NCBI GenBank assembly: GCA_037903475.1
Contig: JBAJFG010000179.1
Location: forward strand, 1-64,000
Length of the DNA stretch: 64,000 nucleotides
DNA from: Ancylostoma caninum
Taxonomy: Eukaryota; Nematoda; Chromadorea; Rhabditida; Ancylostomatidae
Reading direction: 5' to 3'
Shown: piece by piece, positions 24,361 to 36,293 of the stretch
Numbering within the stretch: position 1 is the first letter of the stretch
How the letters are laid out: every line of letters starts with the position of its first letter
Notes under the pieces: generated by a model
Told to the model about the DNA's origin: nothing
The model's input: the letters and a program-made list of their open reading frames with translations, nothing else
Database searches by the model: none
Position numbers and translations under genes: made by a program

Positions 24361-24714
24361 CAGTCCTTGTCGAAAAGATAGACGGATTGCGCGTGCGGTT
24401 TCATGTCGTCGCGGTCGCAGAATCGCGGTGGGACCTACTGGACCCTCTCACTTGGAGCATGCACTCTCCGCATCCATCGTTCAGGTCCCGCCGCGTTTGT
24501 GCAGTGACGGAATCTGTCTATCTTTTCGACAAGGACTATATATACAGTCCTTCTCAAAAAGATAGACGGATTCCGTGACTACAGAAACGCGATGGGACCA
24601 CTGCGATGGAGAGAGCGTTCACCAAGTGAGAGGGTCGAGGAGGTCCCTGCGCGATTCTGTGGTCGCGACTATATGAAACTGCACGCGCAATCCGTCTATC
24701 TTTTTGACAAGGAC
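24361..24714. mobile_element. Two abutting small MITEs in opposite orientation
   Basis: Unit A (24361-24537) runs from CAGTCCTTGTCGAAAAGATA to TATCTTTTCGACAAGGACT. After a 7-bp TATA-rich gap, unit B (about 24545-24714) runs from CAGTCCTTCTCAAAAAGATA to TATCTTTTTGACAAGGAC. The interiors are reverse complements (ACCCTCTCACTTGG in A, CCAAGTGAGAGGGT in B), so the units are inverted to each other. Same family as 12847-13012. Confidence 0.82.
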
Positions 24715-25084
24715 CATATCTATGGGGAAAAGATGAAAACTGAAAAGAAGAATGATTATGAAGAAAAGTGCCGAAGCAGTTCGTGTTTAGGTCGACTGGT
24801 GTCGTTGGAACAAAACGAAGACGACTCAGGAACACATCAAAGACAATACATCTGTGAAATCGATCATGGCGGTGAAGAAAAAAGTAGCACCGAACAAACG
24901 CTGAGAGAAAACCTATTGCAAAATATGGTAATCAGTCATCAGTTACCCTTCTCTGACACATTCGTTTCTCATAACAGGAGCGGATAGAATCAATAACGAA
25001 CCCTATGATTTTGTCGGAAATAGAATTTCTGAACAAGTTCGCTTAATACAGCGATCAGAACACAACTCATTCTCTTCTTTTCTC

Positions 25085-25090
25085 TTTATT
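25085..25090 (-). terminator. Poly(A) signal AATAAA for the lectin gene
   Basis: AATAAA on the minus strand about 265 bases past the stop codon at 25353; the intervening sequence is AT-rich and has no competing gene. Confidence 0.5.
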
Positions 25091-25352
25091 CCTTTTTTCA
25101 ATGATTAGACAGACCACTCTCTCCGAGGAACACCAATCTCTTTTAGCCCCTCTCCTGTTTCGACTTTCCTGAAAAAACAACAAAAACTCGCTGCGAGACC
25201 AGTTCTCGCCCAGGCCGAAGACGATAGTATTACTTAAAATTTATCAAATTGCACAACAACAAATAGATTTGCGAAACGAGAAATAAATTAAAATAAATAT
25301 TGCACCCATAATTCAGATCAGCACAACAGAATTCACAGAATCGTCAGTCAGA

Positions 25353-28300
25353 TTATTCGTCCGGATTGAACGTGGGTATCCTGGCTTTGGGGAAGATTTG
25401 CCGCCATTGTGCGGAGATGGTTTGGAGTAGATTGTCTAACCCTGGCATGGGGGTGATGGGCGGCAACGTAGGTGGTGGATGCCCCGGGGGTGGAAGAGTG
25501 GGTAAAGTGGGTAGGGTTGGCAGGTTGAATGGATTTTCGACGCTGTCCTTAGGGTCATCTTCAGCGTCATCAGGGTCATCGTCTTGTGCATCTGTGCTCT
25601 TCGGCTTTGGAGCATCCTTGGCGACTCGGTCCTTCTTTCGCTTCGCCTTCTCGAGTCGCCTCTTCTCCGCTCTTCTACCTTCTGGGGTCTTTACAGTGCC
25701 GACCTCGACCCCCTTATCCTCATCCTCTTCCACGGGCATTCTCACCGTAGAGACAGATTCTTCGAAAGGTTCCGTGTGGGCCTTCGCGCTCAGGAGGTTC
25801 AGCGATCGATCCACCTGCTCCGAATCGAAGCTGTCGTCCTGGTTCGACTTATCCACGTGCTCCGAGTCAAAGCTGTCGTTGGTGTCCTGTGTAGTGAGAT
25901 CACCGTCGTCGTCATCGTTGTCCTGGGGTTCGGAATTGGGATCCGGGGGGTAGGCAGACACCTCCTTGGGCTCATCGCCGTCTTCATCGCTCACCTCTTT
26001 CGCTTCATCCGAGTCATTCGGCTGATTCCTTAGATCCTTGGGGCTCAGCCGCTCCGTTTTGACATAGTTCTTACCCTTAGGCTTCTTCTCCTCGCTGTCT
26101 TTGTCTCCGCTTTCTTGTGGTCCAGTCATTTTCTCCTCTTCGCTTTGGTATGTATCCACATCTCTTAGATCGTCAACAGTCATACGCTCTGTTTTCACGT
26201 AATTTTTGTTCTTTTTCTTTTTCTTTCCATCCTCCTTGGTCTTTTCTTTCTCCTTCTTCGTCTCACTTTCCTCCCCATCGTCTGCCTTGCCATACTCCTC
26301 CTCCTTCTTTTCATTTTCCTCTTCACCTTCTGTCTTGCTGCTCTCCTCCTCTTTCTTATCATTTTCCTCTTCAGCTCCCATCTTTTCTGCTTCCGGTTCA
26401 TTGCTATTAGTCTCTGAAGGAGAGGGAGACGTCTCTTTCACCTCATCCCCCTCATCATCCTTCTTTTCCTCTTCATCGCTCTCATCATTGCCCTGATTCT
26501 CCAAGTCATTAGTAGTTAGTGCTTCAGTCTTGACGAAATCCCTATCATCTTTGGGTTTTTCCTCTTCCTCTTCGCTCCTGTCTTCTATCATCCTCCTCTC
26601 CTTTACCTCTCCACTCTCTTTCACATCTGGTTTGGATTCCTTGCTCATAATTTCCTCCTTGTTGTCGAATTCCTTCAGCTGCACTGTTCTTACCGGTATT
26701 TCAGCGCTGGATTTAGCAGCAGTTGTGGTTTCATTCTGTGCAGGACCATCAGTAGGTTTTGGAGTTTCTTCCTCTTTCTTCTCCTCCTTTTCATTTTCCT
26801 CTTGATTTTTATTCTCTTCGGCTTTTTCCTCCTTCTCTTCCATCGTTTGGGCTGCTTGAGCTTCTTTTCCTTCCTTCTTTTCCTCTTTCTTTTGCTCGAC
26901 TTCCTTCTCATTTTTCTCCTCTTTCTTTTCCTTGACCTCTTCCTCCTTCTTCTCCTCTTTCGTCTGGGCTACTTTTTCCTCCTTCTTTTCCTCTTCTTTT
27001 TGTTCGACCTTCTCCTCTTTGTTCTCTTCTTTCTTCTCCTGGACTTTCTTCTCCTTCTTCTCTTCTTTCTTCTTCTCGACCTTTTCCTCCTTCTTTTCTT
27101 TCTTCTCTTCCTCAACCTTTTCCTCCCTTTCCTGTTCGGCTGCCTTATCTTCGGTACTAACAGGCGTGACATCCTTCAACTTTCCATCAGCCTTATCTTT
27201 CGAGATGAATTCTTTCGAGCTCTTCCTAATAAGGACTTCTTTGCTGCGGACCTAAAATACATTTTTTTAGGATCTTGTGCGGCTTGTGGTAAGTAGATGC
27301 AGTTCTTACCTCTCTGATTTTAGCCCGGTACAGTTCCTGTGTTGTTGTGCGAGCTGATGGCTGCGTGACGGTCTCTTCGCCTTTCTTCTCGGCTTCAACC
27401 ATCACTACTCGGCTGATCTTCTTGTACAGCTCTTCGCGCTCGTTTTCGCCCATTAATTTCGGCTCTGGGACCTGGAATTGGATGATTTATCCCAGAATGC
27501 TCGGAAAATGACATAGAAATCCTTGATTGATCTTAATTTCAAGTTTTTCTTTTCATTTAAATCCTAATTCCAATTTTTTTTCATTTTATTTTCCAGATAA
27601 AGAAACTTTTCATTAAGAAGAAGTATCGGAACCAGCCATTCTGTTGATTTTTCTATATGTTTAACCATTTATTTGCAGTGCCAGCCAATCACTCCTGTAG
27701 AATGCCACCCGTCTCGCTACCGCACCGCACCTCCTAAGCAGTGCGGCAGACCAGCTGGGTGCTGTGTTGGCGAATGTTGCCGTTATTAACGTTTTGCTCA
27801 TAATTCTTGAATTAAAACCAAGGACACGAAAAAAAATCGGTGGGAAATAAAGGGAAAACATTAATATGTACGATGACCAGAGTGGCTAGCAGACCTGCCG
27901 CGTCGCGTACGTGGTGCGGGGCGGCAGCGCAAGAGTGATTGACCGGCACTGTATTTTACACTGAGTAATTCACTAGTGTATCCGTAATAGTCCACGAGGA
28001 GTATAGCATCGAAAATCGATGTCGCCTCGGCAGCTTCACTTTGATACGTATCGATTGTGGGCGGGCTGAGATCGAGCTGCTCGCGCACAATCAATAATTA
28101 TGAAAACTGAAGTCGCCGGGTTAGGTGCCATACTTCTCGAGGACCATAACGGCTGAAAAACGCGTTTTGTTGAACATTCTGCTGTTTCAAACCATCTAAA
28201 CTCTATCAAATTCAATCAATATTTTTTAAAAAATTTAAAGTGTATCTGGGTGGAAATTTTGACAGAGCAATTTCAAATTTTAAAAAAAGCTTAGGGTGTA

Positions 28301-31300
28301 TTATGCTAGAAGAATTCAGATATGTAGAATCTCATAACTGGGCAGCATAAACGGAGCACGAGCAGCGTAATACGTATACATATAGAGTTTCAAACCTATG
28401 AATGTCTCCCCCTACTTGCTCCCATCCTCCCCTCAACTGCTGCTAAAGAGAGGGGGTTTTCAGCTCCACAGTTTTTAGAGATATTTTTGAATGAACTCAG
28501 AATCCTATGACATTTATCCTCAGTAATTACCGGCTAATTCTTCTGAATTACGACTGCACGGCTATGAGTGAGAATATATTAAAATTTCGTTACCGTACTC
28601 ACACGTGAAATATCAACTCCATGCTTCTTCATCAGCTCGAGTTCTTTGAGCCGTTCGAATTCGCGTTCATTGGCTGCTTTGATGGCAAGCTTCATCTTCT
28701 CAAGGAGGGTCTTCTCTGGATGTTCATCGAGCAGTTTTCTGGAAGTTTGAAGTTTATTTTGCTTAAATTATTTCCATCGAAATAATATTATTGAGGTTCG
28801 AGTTATGTGCGTTTTTTCCTGGAAATTTTGAGGACTTTCATCCATTTTCCCTTATTTCCTGAGCTAGAATCAACATTACCCTCTTTGCCGGTTACAAAAA
28901 ACTAGGTCAGATTCGAATAATTACCAAAAACCTTCAGAATATTCTAGAAATATCACTGAATTCATCGCTTAGCAGAGAAAAATGCATATATACCCAATAA
29001 AATTATAGTGTAAAATCAAGTTACCAGTGCTCGTCTAAATACTAACGATTAACAAATCGACGGGAAGTCCTCACCTCAAATCACTGTGCTCAGCTCTGCT
29101 GAGGAAAGTCCTGAGGGTGTTCAGGAAGTCCTGGATGTGAGCCTCTTTCTCAGCCGGGATCTTCGGCTTTTGGCTGAGGTCATCGACGTCTTCAGTGTCC
29201 ACCGAGTTGTTGATGATTTCTTCAGTCGGGCTGAGGGAGGTCGCCTTCTCGCCGCTGGCCTCCTCGCCACAGTCCTCCTCGGGTGGCTTGATGTCGGTGC
29301 TTGGCTGGAAATCTCTAGGATTCTCCTGGGCATCTAGAAACTTCTGGATAAGCGATCCTACCAGTTTCTTGTTAGCCTCCTCGTCGAAGTCTTTCTCCAT
29401 GGCTGACATGGTCTCTGCGTCTTCTTTGACCTTCTGGAAACCAGGAATTTTCCAGAAAGCAGCAGCTTTTCCATAGAAAGGTTCAACCCACCTCTCCTAT
29501 CCTAACAAGAGACTCGCTAGACTTGTCCTTCTTTTTCAATGCTTCTTTTTTCGAGTCCTCTTTCCTCTCCTCCTTCTTCGTCTCTTCTTCCGCTTTCTTC
29601 TCGTCTCTCTTCACTTCTTTCACATGCACCTTCTCAAGGTTCTCAATCATTTTCTCCATAGTAGTGATGATTTTCTCCAGTTTTTCCGGATCGATCTCAT
29701 GACGCAGCTTTGACGAGTCCTGTAAAAGGATTCATACTATTAAGGGAGCGAAACAACGCAATATCGATCGATGACGTCACCTCGATTTGGCTTTTTTCCA
29801 CCTCCGCGCCACTGGCCTCAGTCTCAGCGATTTCCTTCAGTGGAGCCGCACGAGCTCGCACCATCGCGTCCTTTGAAGTTTTAGAGTTCTCCGCTACCGT
29901 ATTTTCAGCTACCATACGCTCAACCGTAGTTGTAGCTTCAGAGATTACGGTGGTAGTGTCGGTTACTGTAGTTGGTGCTTCGGTAGTTTCAGTTACTGTG
30001 GAGGTTTCGGAGACTCCATTACTTTCTTCAGTATGCGATGTTAGAGTGGTGGGCCCTGAACAGTAAGTAAAGAAGTGGAAGGGGGAATGAATGAATGAAT
30101 GAATGAATGAATGAATGAACGAATGAATGAATGAGAGCGAAACCTCACCAGTAAGCAGTTCACTGCTTGTATTAGGTCGATCTTCTTGAGAATTAGGTCG
30201 TGAAGTTTCAGCTAGCTTCGGGGTACTCGATGTCGCTGTAGTTCCCGGCTGGAAAATTACGGTAATTTTGCTGCCTCCCCGTTCAGCATATAATATTCAA
30301 GGACGTAGATGAAACTGTTTTTTCAGCATAATTTACAAAAAAAGAACAAATGTTCCCAGAAAGAAGTAAAAGTGTTTTTCTGGAAGTATTTTTCTGCGCA
30401 TAAAATAAATAAATCTTGTGAAATATTGATCGGCAAGCAAATTTAAATTAATTTTCGCTCACCTTGCTCACTTTGTTCAGAACTTTCAGCGCCGATTCCA
30501 CCGCTCGCTGCTCTTCACTGGATGTTTCGCGGTCGATTTTGATGTTCTTCAGCTCTTCTCGTTCCTTCGATGTGATTTTCATCTTCTTCAGCTAAAGTAT
30601 GGCATCAATTTGCATTTAGCCTACTCGACAGTCATTAATCGATTTATGGATTTTTCACTAGATTCTGAGCATGTCAGACTTTGTCACCCTCTTCAACTCT
30701 TCCTACAAACCTCATCAAAGTAGTCTTCGTCGGAATCTGATTGATTGAAAGGTGGCGTCGATGGCAGGGTACCACTGGAGAATCCGAAATACTCCAGTAG
30801 CTTCTCCAACTTTGACCAGATGAAATTTTGCGATTTTTGTTGCTGCAAAAAAAACACTTCACTCCGCAGGCCCAGGCACTTGTTTATACTCCATTTCACC
30901 TGCTTATGGATCTGTTGATCACGTTCACAGACGAATCTCATGTGAACATTTGGACTTGGAGCTGCTTCACAATCGATGTCATCCAGAACACGAGCGTGGA
31001 CTCGAAGGATAGCACAACGCTCGCGGCCATCGGCTGAGTGATCGAATGGCTCGCCGGAGAGCCAGGAGCTGGAAAAGGAGCAAAGTGATGTATTAGTAAG
31101 AAGAAAAGGTAAGAAAATAGAATGGTACAGAAGAGAGAGATGTCACAAAAGGGGGGGGGGGGTGAGGTAATAAGAAATAGGAGCGAAACTTAACAGGGAC
31201 CTCTACTCTTATGCATATCCTGCTATTTTTCCCAACTGCAGTATCCCAGCAAGACAGTTACAGGACCACATCGAAGTGTTTCAAGCCCGGATTAACCTCT

Positions 31301-34300
31301 CGAAAGATGGATGGGTAATCTCATACCCAGAAATATGATTGCTCCATAGACTGCTATTTTTGAAACTGATATAGACGTCACGTGTGGATAATCATGTTGG
31401 TAGGTGCCAAATAGAGGATATATTCGGGTAAGTTGACGCTTTTACCCATGGGTAATCTTAGCGATGCTCTTGAATTTACATGACAAGCTTAATATCGTGA
31501 GGATTAATAGCTATGTGATGGGAAACCATGGGAGGAAAAGCAAGCTATAATACGGACATCAAGGTTAGGTCATGTGGAGGGAGATACCCAATAAAAATGA
31601 AGGATAGAAGGACAGAAAGAGGGAGAAAGGCACAGAAAAAAGGAAAGGAAGAAAAAATACAGACGGACGAGGCAAGCAAATAAACCGGTGGATGGGGCAG
31701 ACCAGTAGAAGGGCAGGCAGATGGACAAACATACGGACAGACAAACAGACAGACAGATCGACAGACAAAAAAAACAGATTGGTAAATGGACACAGAGCCA
31801 CTGAATTAGCAGAAAAAAACCTTCCATGATCCTAGACTAGCCAAAAGGGGCAGAGATCAAAAACAGTGCAGAACAGATCCAGAAGAGTGTTTCCCAGGTA
31901 CTTTTTCCTTAACAAATTTTCCTAAAATTGTTGAAAACCTACATCACAGACTGGTTGTATCTTGAACCATCCAAATATGTCCAATCCCGATTTGGTCCAT
32001 CCGGCATCATTAACCCAATCTGAATGTTGTGTGAATGTATTAGGACCTTTCTGTTAACGACAGTGAACTGTCAATTTGATAAGGGAAGGTGCATGTTACC
32101 TGCATGTAACGCTCATTGAATCGAGTATAAGTTGGAGCATAGTGAGTGAGCAGCCAGTTCTAAAAAGTCAGGAGGTCTACCATATATTTATTTATTTATT
32201 TATTCAGGGTGCACCAAAAAAAACAGAACACTGAAACTTAGGTGGAATAACTTCATCCGCATCTACCCTTGTAATACAGTGAAGATTTCTCCCAATCCGT
32301 GACGGGTCAACAGGCCATATATGTAAAGGGAATCCGGTAAGACACTCGAAAATGATGTGAGAACTCACAATCTGTGCTTTGCTCCTGAGCACGACTAACT
32401 CAGAGTTCTGGGACAAGCAGAACTCCCTGGCGCTGAGCCAACTCTGGTCACCGACATGGAACTGGTAGACATGTCCGTCGGGGCCGTCGATCCATTCCTT
32501 GGCGTGGTGGACGCTGGAGTCGTGTCGGAACTGAATTTTTGTTTTGAAACCGGTAGCTAACCGGGATTAGCGCTGGAATTTCGAGGATCTTCTAGGAACA
32601 TGAGTTGATGGGTAACTGATAGAATATGGGTTACGAAACCGGCACAGTATCCTGATAAATTCAGGATTTTCCGGAGAATCTAGACAAGTATGATATCTTT
32701 GTGCAAGTGATTCGTAGACAAATTCTTACTCCTTGGCAGGTTAAACTTGAACTGACCTTCTAACTTTTCGTTAAATCGTTAATCCGTTAGTTTATTGGAA
32801 AAATGGCCGTTGGCCATTAAGCCTTAATTCTTCAATTTAACGTTGATAGCCTTGGTAGAGCATTTTCTCCAAATTGCATGCATAAATGGAAAAGCAAAAT
32901 TGGAATTTGGAAAAAGAGGTGTGTCCCAAAAGTCTTTGTCCCCTCGTATAAACCGCTGTCGGATTACGTCAGCCTCATTTTCCCTTTTTGGCGATTAACG
33001 GCGATACCATAGAGAAGTGTTCCCTGATTGCGGCTGGTTTTTGAGGTCAAGAGGCCAATAAAAGTAAACTTGTGGCCATAAATTTCTTGTAAATGAGTCA
33101 TGCAAGAAATCACGGTCAGTATTGGGGTGTCGCTTCAGTTTGATATCTGGAAAAGAGCGTTTCTCGGAAATCCCTCAAAATTTTCGTATCATTCTCGAAA
33201 TGTTTTTTTCTTTTTAGAGGAATTTGTTCTTCCCAAAATTGGGATACAGTAATTATCACGCAATATTTCTTCAAAAATGTGATGGTGGGTTAATACTACA
33301 GTGTGGCTTGGATAAATCCATCTTATTCGACCTCTGAAACAACATGGAGCTGTCCGGGTCATGAACTTACCAGAAATTGCTCTGAAATCCCATAATTCTT
33401 AAATTTATAGCAGTTTTAACTTTGCTCGACCTTCCAGCAAGTTCCATATCTCCCAGAAATCCTTCAAAAATATCCACTACGTCTTCAAAAATACTCGAAA
33501 TGACCCCATTATTCTTGTCATTTCGCAAGAAATGGATTTATGCGATAATCGCGAGAAAATCGCGCTAAGCAGCGATTAGCTGCTGTCGCGAGGTGTTCTC
33601 TCGCAACTCGACACTAAGGAATGCAGGTCAAGTTGATGGCTTTTTCTGACCCTAGCGATGAGATTAATGGAGACCCAGATGCTCCAGATGGGATGCGAAT
33701 TAGTGAAATGGGTTTTGGTCAGCATCTGACATGAAATGAAGATTTTCCTAAAATGAACAGCGGATTTTTTCTACAGAGGCTCCAAAGAACCATAGTTAAA
33801 TCACGTGGCAATGAAGTTATAGGCCTACTAAGGCAACGTAATAGTCGCCAGAGCCGCAGGTTGTTTCCCAGAAAGACTGAAAAAATGAAAATTCATGGAA
33901 ATACAGCTTTAATTTCGAAAAAATAAACAAGCCAAAGCTCCCAGATAGGCTTAAACATGTGTAATAGTGAAGTGTTTGTTGGAAATTGGCAAAAATGAGG
34001 AACTCATAATTTTTCGGTAACCTAAGGAGTAAGAGAATTTGGAAAATTCATCAAAGTTTTTCTCCTCACCGCGTTCGTGAATTTGTCAGACTGATTTACT
34101 TGTTCATTACATATTATTTTATTCCAAAATTACTTTCTTGTAATTAACATGCTCTGATGAAAAAATAAATTTAATAGCTTTAAAATATGGTATTCTATTT
34201 TTGAAAAAAAAGGAATTCATAATTGTCTCACCTTTGGTCTGCTTGACATCGTTACCTCCTCATCGTCGGCTGGGAACTTCACCGAGTTGCTTGGATTCAG

Positions 34301-34345
34301 GAGAGTTACAACGACGGCAAGCACCGCTAAGGCCCCTCGGCCCAT
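25353..34345 (-). CDS. Secreted C-type lectin-like protein with long Glu/Lys-rich tail, 14 exons
   Basis: Exons: 34345-34232, 32530-32369, 32159-32100, 32050-31943, 31068-30900, 30842-30711, 30591-30463, 30248-30149, 30055-29781, 29719-29492, 29433-29075, 28738-28603, 27471-27310, 27251-25353 (stop TAA). Exon 1 encodes a signal peptide (MGRGALAVLAVVVTLL...). Exons 2-5 form one C-type lectin-like domain, from EWIDGPDGHVYQF through WLSGEPF and RERC to DIDC and RFVCE, which supply the two canonical disulfide pairs. The sugar-binding EPN and WND motifs are not intact (EPF, LDDID), so classical calcium-dependent sugar binding is doubtful. Exon 9 is Thr-rich and could be O-glycosylated. Exons 10-14 are charged and coiled-coil-like; exon 14 alone gives 632 residues, mostly E and K, ending in repeated PTL and Pro. 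All phases match except exon 4 (phase 0) to exon 5 (needs phase 2). I do not recognise a named orthologue. Extracellular role inferred. Confidence 0.92.
25990..26545 (-). repeat. Three-copy VKTE motif inside the acidic tail
   Basis: Three related 15-residue units lie in the last exon: DFVKTEALTTNDLEN (26540-26496), NYVKTERMTVDDLRD (26204-26160) and NYVKTERLSPKDLRN (26069-26025). Each is followed by an acidic Ser/Asp/Glu run. They stand out from the otherwise low-complexity E/K sequence because every unit keeps [DN]-[FY]-V-K-T-E, a middle hydroxyl residue and D-L. Function unknown. Confidence 0.85.
26760..27150 (-). repeat. EKKEE-type low-complexity tract
   Basis: About 130 codons of near-periodic E/K repeats (EKKEEK, VEQK, VKEKKEEK) at the start of the last exon. 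The spacing of V/A between charged blocks is roughly 11-12 residues. It could form a single charged helix or coiled coil. The DNA is a purine/pyrimidine-asymmetric tract, prone to length change and to misassembly. Confidence 0.8.
27676..27951. mobile_element. MITE in lectin intron, CAATCACT-ended family, copy 2
   Basis: Ends CAGTGCCAGCCAATCACTC and GAGTGATTGACCGGCACTG, almost perfect 19-bp inverted repeats. Contains GC-rich CCGCGTCGCGTACGTGG. Sits in the intron 27472-28602; no effect on the coding frame. Confidence 0.82.
30087..30135. repeat. GAAT microsatellite in lectin intron
   Basis: About eleven tandem GAAT/GAAC units in the 93-bp intron between exons 8 and 9; it fills most of that intron. 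Confidence 0.9.
30900..32530 (-). other. C-type lectin-like domain region (exons 2-5)
   Basis: Exons 2 to 5 of the secreted protein. Cysteines seen in order: EFC (first canonical), PVC (extra, end of exon 4), RERC, DIDC and RFVCE (last canonical). The WLSGEP segment matches the usual W-x-x-G-E-P position before the third conserved Cys. The intron between exons 4 and 5 (31069-31942) is where the reading phase fails, so a small exon of length 3n+2 is probably missing from this model. Confidence 0.85.
31376..31465. repeat. CATGGGTAAC repeat copy in lectin intron
   Basis: Shares GACGTCACGTGTGG, GGGTAAGTTGACGC and ACCCATGGGTAATC with the copies at 430-1050 and 14437. Confidence 0.55.
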
Positions 34346-34356
34346 CTGAAATTGAT
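34346..34356 (-). promoter_or_regulatory. Acceptor abutting the lectin ATG; likely spliced-leader trans-splice site
   Basis: Reading the minus strand, AATTTCAG directly precedes the start ATG of the signal-peptide exon. In nematodes this is the usual look of an SL1 trans-splice acceptor. A cis-spliced 5'UTR exon would look the same, so the SL reading is inference. Confidence 0.55.
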
Positions 34357-36046
34357 TCCAAAATTTTCAAGGGGTCATGAAATGCGGAGGAACGTGTTCG
34401 AATTGGCTGTCATAGTCGAGGAAATTTCTAGAAGCATCAATTCTCGAGAGCACTACTGCAAAATAGACCATGAGATGGCTAGTAGATAAATAAACTGAGG
34501 CAAAACAAGAGAGAGAGAGAATCACGAGATAATTTCTTTAAGGATCAGACAGCTGTCACAATTCTGTGACGACGAATCACCAAAAATGAGGAACACTATT
34601 TGACTGAGATAATCCAATTAACGCAAGGATTAGAAGTGTGACTAGACGTCTCCAGACTCAGGTCGAGAAAAGTACAAGCGCATCAGTCAACGAGTCCATA
34701 ACAATGGAAACCGTACAGCGACCGGGTGATTTCGATTTCGCTCCGGCTGCAGTTCATCAAAATCGCTTTCATTGGATGGAATGTCGACGTCATCATCAAA
34801 TTTGTGTTATTCTAAGGAATGAGGCAGTTCAGAAACTCTTGAGAGCTTTAGAATAGGGTAGACATGAGTCATTGCTCAGGTGAAAACCATGCATAGCTCG
34901 CAACAGCATTTCAGAAGGACAGGAAGTTAATGAAAAGCCAGGAAGCAGACGGCCGGCGGAAATTTCGAGGTAAATGAGGCTAGACTCCAAAGGATTTACG
35001 ATGCCTAAGGGAAATCTGTGGAGAGCAATCGATGGATTCAGGCGAATTAGATTCAACCAACCATTTGAAATGTAATTTTTTTTCGTCGCTTTCTTTCGGT
35101 TGTTTTCTCAAAAGGTAATAAAGTTTTTCAAGGGAGAATTTATTGAATTAGTCCAATAATGCGGTCTCCTCTTCTGGATACATTTAATATTTACCAAAGG
35201 ACGATCGCTCATTATAGTCTATTCCTGAATCGAGCCATCTGGAAAAAAAAACAATGTCTGAAATTCTGTAAGTTACCAAAAATTGGCCCTGGTGGGGAAC
35301 AGCGAAATCCCATGACCTCTCCAAAATCTGATTCTTTTTCTAGAATATTCGTAGAAATGTGGCATACAGGCTTCCAAACCAAGATGTCCTAGGAATTCAA
35401 GTTCACACTAAACTATGTCAACGTTAATTACTTATTTATTAATTTGTTTACTTGGATACATTCAAGGTGCTGTTTAGTAAGAAAAAGCACAGGTAGTCTA
35501 CATTGACACATTAGAAACGGTTATAGAAAGCTTGAAACCTGCAGGAATGTGTTATAAGTTACTGAGAAGTTAGGAAAACATGCGAAATTCTCTCAGAACA
35601 GCGATAGTGGTGCTATCCAGGATGCTGTTGAAATTCGGACAGCTTTATTAGTGCTTTGCCAATCGTCCAGGAAGGAATTTGACTTGCAAAAGAGAAATAC
35701 CTTTCCGGTGCAGGCAATATTTTGTCGGATAGCTCTAGAATCCAGCTTATGGAATTCGGATTTCTAGTAGAGTTGTAGATTCTCATTAGATTAGATGTCC
35801 TTCCGAGTGCGGGCAATCCACCTGCTTTTATAACTCATCCCAAATTCGGTGCTATTTATATGGTCCCCTCTCACTGAAGTAGAAAGTCCATTGGCTGCAT
35901 AATTTGTTAGTCACATACTTTTATAGCTAAGTCTTCAGACGTACATAGCAATTCTCGGCAGAACTTATGCTGCAAAAACTCTAAGTAAATGGAAAAATGT
36001 GGGAAAAAGTTGCTCCAAAAGTAGTACATATTTATTTGAAATACTA
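34357..36046. other. Gene-free stretch upstream of the lectin gene
   Basis: No coding exons or TATA box found with confidence; would include the lectin promoter if the gene starts at the trans-splice site. Confidence 0.4.
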
Positions 36047-36293
36047 CAGGGTGGCCGAAAATTACCCGTACAATAAAATTTTCATGCTCTAACTGAGTCT
36101 TCAACTGCAGAGAGCCGAAATATTCATAAAATTTCATCGATGACTCAAAATATTTTAAAAACTCAACCCACTTCAAAATAGCCTTCATTCGCAGAAACGG
36201 GATCCCTCAACGTCTTCGCAGCTGCTGCACATGATTCTGGAAACTGGAAGTCCCGTAAAAATGGGGACGAACGGGTAATTTTCGGCCACCCTG
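36047..36293. mobile_element. mariner-type MITE, 247 bp
   Basis: Perfect 23-bp terminal inverted repeats beginning CAGGGTGGCCGAAAATTACC, flanked by TA on both sides (36045-36046, 36294-36295). No transposase frame inside. Confidence 0.9.

Noticed and set aside
25366..25953. Ser-rich 195-codon plus-strand ORF
   Set aside because: It is the antisense shadow of the E/K-rich last exon of the lectin gene; the Ser/Phe-rich composition is the complement of GAA/GAG/AAG codons. Other ORFs at 25584-27296 (both strands) are shadows too.
31565..31827. Hydrophobic Cys-rich minus-strand ORFs in three frames
   Set aside because: Produced by a GACA/GACAGA-type simple repeat in a lectin intron, hence open in every frame.
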